A DNA stretch of 11,614 bases from Thiopontia sp964344785 (lineage in GTDB: Bacteria; Pseudomonadota; Gammaproteobacteria; GCF-002020875): the NCBI GenBank assembly GCA_964344785.1, contig CAYFOR010000092.1:1-11614 (forward strand), written 5' to 3'. Position 1 is the stretch's first letter; each line of letters starts with the position of its first letter. Positions 6,424 to 11,614 of the stretch are shown here, in pieces. A program made the position numbers and the translations under genes. A model generated the notes under the pieces. That model ran no database searches, was not told where the DNA came from, and saw nothing but the letters and a program-made list of their open reading frames with translations.

Positions 6424-8553
6424 GTGGAGCTCGTGACTACTGAAGTGCTCAGTGTCGATACGGCCTCCATTCTGGTCGTTGGGAGGCAATCGGCTGATGT
6501 GGATCTGTTGGCGGCCATTTTAGGGCAGAATGGTAGCTATCAGGTGCAGGTTGTATCCAATGGTGCACAGGCACTAGAGGCTGTTCGCGCTGTCTCGCCT
6601 CCGGATATGGTGCTGCTACAGGTCGAGCTGCCTGATATGAGTGGGTTTGATCTATGTCGACAGATCGTAGACGGCTTGGGTACAGGAAAGCAGATTCCGG
6701 TACTGTTTCTATCATCCGGGAAGGTTCAGCAGGAAAAGGCCCACTGCTTTGAAGTGGGTGCAGTGGATTACCTCGTCAGCCCTTTCGAAGTACGGGAAGT
6801 TCTTTCCCGAGTTGATGCCCAGCTGACGCTGATACAGGCTCAACGCCAGATAGGTCATCTTGAGAAGGCGCTTTCAATCGCGAGAATGGAAGCGGAGTCG
6901 GCTAATCTGGCGAAAGGGGAATTTCTCGCCAGTATGAGCCATGAGCTTCGAACTCCACTGACATCGATTATCGGCAATGGTGAGCTGCTGGCCGGGAAAT
7001 ATCGTGGTACGGAAGATGGGCAGATGCTTCAGTCGATCGTCTATGCCGGGCGTAACCAGCTGGTGTTGGTCAATGACATACTCGATATGCTGAAGATTGA
7101 GGCTGGAACCATTGTCGTAGAAGATGCCCCCTATAATCTCTCTACACTGCTGGATGATCTCTATCGAATGCAGTCGATACGGGCACAGGATGCCGGCCTG
7201 AATTTCAATATTGAATTGAAAGATACTGAGGATCAGCAATTGATGGGAGATGCCCATCGAATCAATCAGATTCTGATGAATCTGATTGGCAACGCCATCA
7301 AGTTTACGGAACAGGGATGGGTTACCCTGACAGTCTGGCATGATCAAGAGAGTCTTCAGTTCAAAATTGAAGATAGTGGTGTTGGGATGAGTACCGAAAC
7401 CATGGAAAAGATATTCCATCGGTTCCAGCAGGCGGACGGGTCAATCTCGCGCCGCTTTGGCGGCAATGGGCTTGGGCTCTATATCTCCCTCAATCTGGCA
7501 GAGATGATGGGAGGGACGATCAATGCCTCCAGCGAGTTGGGTGCAGGGTCTGCCTTTCAGCTTTCACTGCCATACCGGATCAGCAATCTGGCGGCAGAGC
7601 ATGCGATGCCAGGCTCAGGTCAGGCTGATGAGGGCTGTTTCCGTGGAACGGTACTGGTAGCAGAGGACACCCCGGCACTTCAGTTATTGGAGCAGCGCAT
7701 ACTGGAAAAGATGGGATTGGATGTTTCTGTTGCCGATAATGGAGAACAGGTTATCGAACTTGTCTCCAGGCAGCCGTTTGATCTCATTCTGATGGATATG
7801 CAGATGCCGGGGATGGATGGTATTACCGCAACCAGGCAATTGCGAGATGAGGGGAATCGAACCCCCATTGTGGCACTGACAGCCAATGTGCTGCAAAAGC
7901 ATAGAGAGGCTTTTGAAGCGGCAGGGTGTAATGCGTTTCTGGCCAAGCCGATCGACCGTGGCGCATTGATTCGCGTGCTGAAGCAATTTCTGGTCACCTG
8001 TCCATCCCGGGAGATGGCCATTACTGAACAGTTCGAGCAGGAACAGCAGTGGCGAGTGCTGGCTGTAGATGACAAAAAGGATGTACTGATGCTCTATCAG
8101 CAGCTTTTTTCGGATGGAATTACTGAAATTTGTTGTGAAGTGAATGAGCTGGTAGGGGATGATGGTGCCGATGAGCAGTCACCGCTACGATTCAGGGTGG
8201 ATGTTGCCTCCAGTGGACAGGAGGGATATCAGAAAATTGAAACCTCCATTGAGGAGGGAGACCCCTATAGCGTTGTACTACTGGATATGCGCATGCCCGG
8301 TGGGTGGGACGGACTGGAGACGGCAGAACGGATCAGGGCGATCGACGGTGAGGTCCGAATCATTTTTGTCACAGCCTATATGGACTACGCTCTGAAAGAG
8401 ATACTGGAACGAATCGGTGTCAATTTTGAGTTCCTGCAGAAACCGGTTAATGACGACGAGCTGGTGCAGCTTGTGCTGTCTCTGGCCAATGCCTGGGGGC
8501 AGTATAGAGAGCTGATGCGGGTACATAACCTGTTCAAGGGCAGGAATTGTTGA
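6424..8553 (+). CDS. Hybrid sensor histidine kinase: pseudo-receiver, HisKA, HATPase, two receivers
   Basis: This is a 709-residue protein with no transmembrane segment, so it should be cytoplasmic. A degenerate receiver fills residues 15-132, followed by a helical linker (about 133-160). HisKA has its phosphorylation site at His173 (SMSHELRTPL). The ATPase domain has an N box (Asn286, Asn290), G1 (IEDSGVGMS), an F box and G2 (GGNGLGLYIS, 346-355). The second receiver (408-523) is complete: Glu414/Asp415, phosphoacceptor Asp458, Thr486, Lys508. The third (543-690) is also complete (Asp549/Asp550, Asp621, Thr650, Lys673), with extra residues between its first helix and second strand. The start is uncertain: no ATG is usable, GTG at 6424 is the most upstream GTG in the open frame, its best SD (GGAGG, 6400-6404) is 19 bases away, and GTGs at 6433 and 6445 are alternatives. 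It lies close behind the RND gene with no terminator between, so co-transcription is likely. The input signal is not evident. Confidence 0.93.
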   Translation: MELVTTEVLSVDTASILVVGRQSADVDLLAAILGQNGSYQVQVVSNGAQALEAVRAVSPPDMVLLQVELPDMSGFDLCRQIVDGLGTGKQIPVLFLSSGKVQQEKAHCFEVGAVDYLVSPFEVREVLSRVDAQLTLIQAQRQIGHLEKALSIARMEAESANLAKGEFLASMSHELRTPLTSIIGNGELLAGKYRGTEDGQMLQSIVYAGRNQLVLVNDILDMLKIEAGTIVVEDAPYNLSTLLDDLYRMQSIRAQDAGLNFNIELKDTEDQQLMGDAHRINQILMNLIGNAIKFTEQGWVTLTVWHDQESLQFKIEDSGVGMSTETMEKIFHRFQQADGSISRRFGGNGLGLYISLNLAEMMGGTINASSELGAGSAFQLSLPYRISNLAAEHAMPGSGQADEGCFRGTVLVAEDTPALQLLEQRILEKMGLDVSVADNGEQVIELVSRQPFDLILMDMQMPGMDGITATRQLRDEGNRTPIVALTANVLQKHREAFEAAGCNAFLAKPIDRGALIRVLKQFLVTCPSREMAITEQFEQEQQWRVLAVDDKKDVLMLYQQLFSDGITEICCEVNELVGDDGADEQSPLRFRVDVASSGQEGYQKIETSIEEGDPYSVVLLDMRMPGGWDGLETAERIRAIDGEVRIIFVTAYMDYALKEILERIGVNFEFLQKPVNDDELVQLVLSLANAWGQYRELMRVHNLFKGRNC

Positions 8554-8583
8554 AACGGGCGGTCTGTTATAACGCTGCTTTCG

Positions 8584-9054
8584 ATGGCTAACCTGTTTTA
8601 TGTGGGAGCAGTGATGCTGCTCATCTATCTCGTCTTTGATCGCTTGCTTGAGAGTCCGCCCCCGCAGATTCTGGTGACAGAGAGAGGGCGGGAGGTGTTG
8701 TTGACTGCAGACCGGTCAGGTCACTTTAATGGTAACGGCAGTATTAATGGTGTTGCGACAACATTTCTGATTGATACCGGAGCCAGTTACCTTTCCATTC
8801 CGCAGTCAATCTCCCACAGGTTAAAACTGGGTCAGTATCGAAAACCTTCGAATCGGGTGACACTACAGACTGCTGCCGGTGCGATTCAAGCCTACCGGAC
8901 GACTGTTGACTCCGTACAGTTCGAAGGCATTGAGCAGCGTCATGTTGCAGCAGTTGTGGTGCCCGGGCTTGAGCAGGCCTTGTTGGGGATGAACTTTCTC
9001 CGCAGAGTAGAGATGAACCAGAAAGGGAAGACCATGACCTTGCGTGTCTACTGA
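8584..9054 (+). CDS. Membrane-anchored retropepsin-like aspartic protease (TIGR02281-like)
   Basis: This is a 156-residue protein. Residues 3-19 are a single hydrophobic N-terminal helix followed by Asp-Arg, suggesting an anchor or uncleaved signal with the catalytic part in the periplasm. The catalytic signature FLIDTGASYLSIP places the active aspartate at Asp64. The later hydrophobic-hydrophobic-Gly motif (LLGMNFL, about 133-139) is the second hallmark of clan AA proteases of the one-domain, retropepsin type, which act as homodimers. The family I recall is the TIGR02281 clan AA aspartic protease, with the same length and topology; its substrates are mostly unknown. The ATG at 8584 is the best start in this frame, which opens only after a stop at 8551-8553, but no good SD precedes it. 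It starts 30 bases after the first kinase gene and is probably translated from the same message. Processing of an envelope protein is likely; a link to the kinases is only inferred. Confidence 0.85.
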   Translation: MANLFYVGAVMLLIYLVFDRLLESPPPQILVTERGREVLLTADRSGHFNGNGSINGVATTFLIDTGASYLSIPQSISHRLKLGQYRKPSNRVTLQTAAGAIQAYRTTVDSVQFEGIEQRHVAAVVVPGLEQALLGMNFLRRVEMNQKGKTMTLRVY

Positions 9055-9234
9055 CGTGCATTTCGAAATTGAACCGATCAATCTGGACAGGGTCTGCAAC
9101 TATACGCAGCTTGGAGCATCTGGATTTCGGGGGGATGGTTGTCTGTTCAGGGAGATCAGGTGATGTACCTGAATAGCGGAGATATCATGTTGAGGTGGAA
9201 AATTGATGAGGTGGTACTGAGGTGAGAGAGTGCA
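9055..9234 (+). other. Intergenic region before the second kinase, with a good ribosome binding site
   Basis: This is the longest gap on the right side (180 bases). The only clear signal is AGGTGA at 9220-9225, a strong SD placed 9 bases before the ATG at 9235, which fixes the start of the second kinase. I found no hairpin with a T run and no convincing -35/-10 pair. Tiny frames such as 9188-9226 (12 codons) have no support. The length suggests room for a promoter, but none can be named. Confidence 0.5.
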
Positions 9235-10737
9235 ATGGAGAACGATAACCTTCAAAAACTAGAGCAGGAGAACAGCCAATTGCGGGAGGAACTGCAGCAG
9301 GCCAACTCCAGAATCGAGAAGATGATCAACTTCCCGAAACACAATCGTCTGCCGGTTTTTTCATTCTCCAGGGATGGTGAACTCAATTGGGAAAATGATG
9401 CCAAGATTGCATTGCTTCCCTCGATTCGTCGGTTGACTGATATCTGGCCGGATATGACGCTGGATGAGATGGAGCTCGTGATCGAGCAGGAACGTTCCAT
9501 TGATGCCATGGTTACGGATGGTGGACGTCACTACCAACTGCTCATCAAGGGTGCACCGAAATATGGAAAGGTACTTGTTTATGGTTTCGATAATACGGCG
9601 ACTGTAGAACTCAATCGACAATTGGAGGAGAAAGCGCATATCGCCGAACAGGCGAACCGGGCCAAGGATCAGTTTCTGGCCTCAATGAGTCATGAACTGC
9701 GTACTCCCCTGGCGTCCATTCTGGGAAATAGTGAGCTGCTGATGGGAGAATGCAACAGCCCGGAGGAGCAGGAGATTATCCAGTCCATTCTGTCTGCCGG
9801 TCATCACCAGTTGGCGCTGGTCAATGATATTCTGGATGTGTTGCAGATTGATTCGGGAAAGCTGGTCATTGAGGAGCAGAGTTTTGATCTCAATGCACTG
9901 TTGGGTGAGTTGGAAAGGATATTCTCCTGTCGTGCCACCGAGGCCGGGCTGCACCTTTCGATCAAGTCGGAACTGCCGCATCACCAGTTTATCGGTGATG
10001 AGGAGCGCATCAGACAGGTACTGTTCAACTTGATTGGTAACGGCATCAAGTTTACCGAAAAAGGCGAGGTGGTATGCAGGGTGGTTCAGATTGAAGATCA
10101 TCTTCGATTTGAGATTACAGATAGCGGCATTGGGATCGCACAGGATCAGCTGGAACGACTCTTTGATCGTTTTGAACAGGCAGATCGTTCAAATACCAGA
10201 CGATTTGGAGGCAGTGGTCTGGGCCTCTATATCTCCAATAGGCTGAGCGAGCTGATGGGGGGCAAGATCGAGGTGAACAGTGTGCCCAATGAAGGATCAA
10301 CCTTCAGCCTGCATCTCCCTTTGAAACAGAGTGAGACAGAAGTATCGACAGCAAACTCGGACTACCGTGTTGATGGGTACCGTGGGCAGGTGCTTGTGGT
10401 TGAAGACAACCGAGCGCTTCAGATGTTGGAGAAACGAATTCTTGAAAATTTGGGGCTGTCAGTCATTTTGGCGAATAATGGACAGGAGGCCGTCGATTTG
10501 GTGGGGACTGACCGTTTTGATCTGATTCTGATGGACATGCAGATGCCGGTGATGGATGGTGTTTCTGCGACAAAAGCCCTGAGAATGTCCGGCAACAACA
10601 CACCTGTCGTTGCAGTAACCGCCAACGTAATGCAAAAACATCGGGAGCAGTTCAGTGAAGCGGGATGTAATGGCTTTCTGGAGAAGCCGATAGAAAAGGA
10701 GAAGTTGCATGGCGTCTTGCAGCGCTATCTCGGATAG
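9235..10737 (+). CDS. Hybrid sensor histidine kinase: coiled coil, PAS-like region, HisKA, HATPase, receiver
   Basis: This is a 500-residue protein with no transmembrane segment. Residues 4-31 form a leucine-heptad coiled coil (QKLEQENSQLREELQQA), then residues about 37-120 resemble a divergent PAS-type sensory fold (my least certain domain call). HisKA carries His153 (SMSHELRTPL). The ATPase domain has N-box Asn265/Asn269, G1 (ITDSGIGIA), an F box and G2 (GGSGLGLYIS, about 326-334). The C-terminal receiver (about 384-500) is complete, with Glu390/Asp391, phosphoacceptor Asp434, Thr462 and Lys484. From the HisKA domain onward it is a close paralogue of the kinase at 6424-8553, and by hand alignment the receivers share roughly 60% identity. 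It differs in having a PAS-like input in place of the pseudo-receiver and in lacking the third receiver. The start is well supported by an AGGTGA SD. It probably passes phosphate to its own receiver and then to an Hpt domain; the adjacent receiver-Hpt protein is the obvious candidate. Confidence 0.94.
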   Translation: MENDNLQKLEQENSQLREELQQANSRIEKMINFPKHNRLPVFSFSRDGELNWENDAKIALLPSIRRLTDIWPDMTLDEMELVIEQERSIDAMVTDGGRHYQLLIKGAPKYGKVLVYGFDNTATVELNRQLEEKAHIAEQANRAKDQFLASMSHELRTPLASILGNSELLMGECNSPEEQEIIQSILSAGHHQLALVNDILDVLQIDSGKLVIEEQSFDLNALLGELERIFSCRATEAGLHLSIKSELPHHQFIGDEERIRQVLFNLIGNGIKFTEKGEVVCRVVQIEDHLRFEITDSGIGIAQDQLERLFDRFEQADRSNTRRFGGSGLGLYISNRLSELMGGKIEVNSVPNEGSTFSLHLPLKQSETEVSTANSDYRVDGYRGQVLVVEDNRALQMLEKRILENLGLSVILANNGQEAVDLVGTDRFDLILMDMQMPVMDGVSATKALRMSGNNTPVVAVTANVMQKHREQFSEAGCNGFLEKPIEKEKLHGVLQRYLG

Positions 10738-10761
10738 GTGTTATCGGCCCCTTTCATACCG

Positions 10762-10790
10762 TTTACATGGATACCATCCCGCGTTGTAGT
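10762..10790 (+). promoter_or_regulatory. Weak candidate promoter for the receiver-Hpt gene
   Basis: TTTACA (10762-10767, 5 of 6 matches to the -35 consensus) is followed after 17 bases by TGTAGT (10785-10790, 4 of 6 matches to TATAAT). Transcription would begin about 15 bases before the ATG at 10814, leaving almost no leader. No SD is visible ahead of that ATG. There is no terminator after the second kinase, so readthrough from upstream is equally possible. Confidence 0.25.
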
Positions 10791-10813
10791 TATGCTATCT
10801 TTGGATACTGGCG

Positions 10814-11533
10814 ATGGATAGCGACGAAAAGAGTGATCAGCGATTGAGTAGAAAACCCAGTGATGAAGGGAGGCAGCCTGCCGTGCTGGTTGCAGAGGAT
10901 ATGCTGTCGTTGCAACTGCTGGATCGCACCATCCTGGGGCGGTTGGGGCTGAATGTTACTACTGTCAGCAATGGCCAGGAGGCGGTGGATCTGGCTACAT
11001 CGCATACCTTTGATCTGATTCTGATGGATATGCAATTGCCGCTGATGGATGGTGTTGAGGCAACCAGACGGCTGAGATCCATGGGAACACAAACCCCGAT
11101 CATTACCTTGACGGCCAATGCGACAGAACAGCACAGGCAGCAGTGTATTGAAGCAGGAAGCGATGACTTCCTGGAGAAGCCGATCAATCCGGCGTCGCTC
11201 AAAAAGGTGTTGGCACATTTCCTCAAACAGCCTGAGTTGATGGCTGGTCAGGCCACCGTCATGGACGGTGAACTGGACGATGAGATCGTTGCCATCTTTC
11301 TGAATGGTCTGAGAGAAGACAAGGACACCATCAATGTTGCACTGTTGCGTGGTGATTGGGGGCAGGTTCGTGACTCTGCTCATCGTATTCAGGGGAGTGC
11401 TGCATCTTTCGGTTTTCCTGAACTCTCTACGCTGGCCGGAAGTCTCAAGACAGATATTGACCACGGGCACATGGACAGGGTTCCGGACAAGACCATGGAA
11501 CTGTTGGTGATGTCAGGGAAACTCCTTCCATAA
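10814..11533 (+). CDS. Receiver-Hpt phosphorelay protein
   Basis: This is a 239-residue cytoplasmic protein with two modules. After a short polar tail, residues about 22-137 are a complete receiver: Glu27-28/Asp29 acidic pocket, phosphoacceptor Asp72 in LILMDMQLPLMDG, Thr100 and Lys122. Residues about 150-235 form a four-helix Hpt domain with the phosphorylatable His190 in AHRIQGSAASFGF; the usual Lys two residues after this helix segment is Gln here (HRIQGS instead of HxLKGS). It has no kinase and no output domain. The receiver closely resembles those of the two hybrid kinases. Its likely role is a shuttle that accepts phosphate from the kinase receivers on His190 and passes it to another receiver, possibly its own or the third receiver of the first kinase. 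It begins 76 bases after the second kinase. The stop at 11531-11533 lies only 27 bases before the right terminal repeat. Confidence 0.93.
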   Translation: MDSDEKSDQRLSRKPSDEGRQPAVLVAEDMLSLQLLDRTILGRLGLNVTTVSNGQEAVDLATSHTFDLILMDMQLPLMDGVEATRRLRSMGTQTPIITLTANATEQHRQQCIEAGSDDFLEKPINPASLKKVLAHFLKQPELMAGQATVMDGELDDEIVAIFLNGLREDKDTINVALLRGDWGQVRDSAHRIQGSAASFGFPELSTLAGSLKTDIDHGHMDRVPDKTMELLVMSGKLLP

Positions 11534-11560
11534 TTTTTCCGGCTGGCGTTGAAAGCAGGG

Positions 11561-11614
11561 AAGTCTATTCCAATCCATAAATGGCCCTGAACAGAGAGGG
11601 TAAGAGTGAGTTCC
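11561..11614 (-). repeat. Right arm of 54-bp perfect terminal inverted repeat
   Basis: This is the exact reverse complement of bases 1-54. It starts 27 bases after the receiver-Hpt stop codon and runs to the last base of the window. No terminator hairpin with a T run lies between the last gene and this arm, so transcription may continue through it. No transposase, integrase, relaxase or replication gene lies between the two arms. Confidence 0.97.

Noticed and set aside
9089..9106. Possible sigma54 promoter (TGGACA...TGCA)
   Set aside because: The spacing between the GG and GC elements is 9 bases instead of 10, and the flanking consensus is poor.
9142..9152. An 11-base match to part of the terminal repeat in the gap before the second kinase
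   Set aside because: TCTGTTCAGGG also occurs in the left arm (20-30), but an 11-base match somewhere in 11.6 kb is not surprising by chance, and the flanking bases differ.
10790..11470. A 226-codon open frame on the minus strand
   Set aside because: It is antisense to the receiver-Hpt gene, whose receiver and Hpt residues are all intact on the + strand.
1..11614. CRISPR array, tRNA or rRNA genes
   Set aside because: I saw no regularly spaced repeats and no cloverleaf or rRNA-like sequence. The terminal repeat itself has no tRNA T-arm pattern.

Overview
All seven genes I can support lie on the + strand and nearly fill the window. The protein families point to a Gram-negative gammaproteobacterium: an outer-membrane barrel, periplasmic secreted proteins, an RND transporter and hybrid sensor kinases. 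A free-living or symbiotic marine sulfur oxidiser or similar is possible, but that is a guess from general resemblance and base composition. No ribosomal or taxonomic marker gene is present.

Layout. Bases 1-54 and 11561-11614 are perfect reverse complements, so the whole window is bounded by a 54-bp terminal inverted repeat. Bases 55-276 are an AT-rich control region with two overlapping dyads, a plausible sigma70-type promoter and a good ribosome binding site. Genes 1 and 2 (277-3342) encode a secreted LolA-like lipid-carrier-type protein and a large DUF1302-type outer-membrane barrel. A strong intrinsic terminator (3377-3416) follows. Gene 3 (3445-6372) is a 975-residue MMPL/RND-family inner-membrane transporter. 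Together genes 1-3 look like a three-compartment export route (inner membrane, periplasm, outer membrane) for an unknown hydrophobic molecule.

The right half is a signalling block. It holds a hybrid kinase with an inactive-looking N-terminal receiver and two intact C-terminal receivers (6424-8553), a membrane-anchored retropepsin-like aspartic protease (8584-9054), a second hybrid kinase with an N-terminal coiled coil and PAS-like region (9235-10737), and a receiver-Hpt protein (10814-11533). The kinase cores and three of the receivers are close paralogues, so the block probably grew by local duplication. It contains every chemical step of a phosphorelay (His, Asp, His, Asp) but no DNA-binding or enzymatic output domain.

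The most interesting points are the exact terminal repeat with no transposase or integrase inside it, the receiver domain that has lost its phosphoacceptor and supporting residues, and the association of an envelope protease and phosphorelay with an RND/LolA-like/DUF1302 export set. The terminal repeat may be a real element boundary, or it may mark where an assembly stopped in a repeat. The sequence alone cannot decide.
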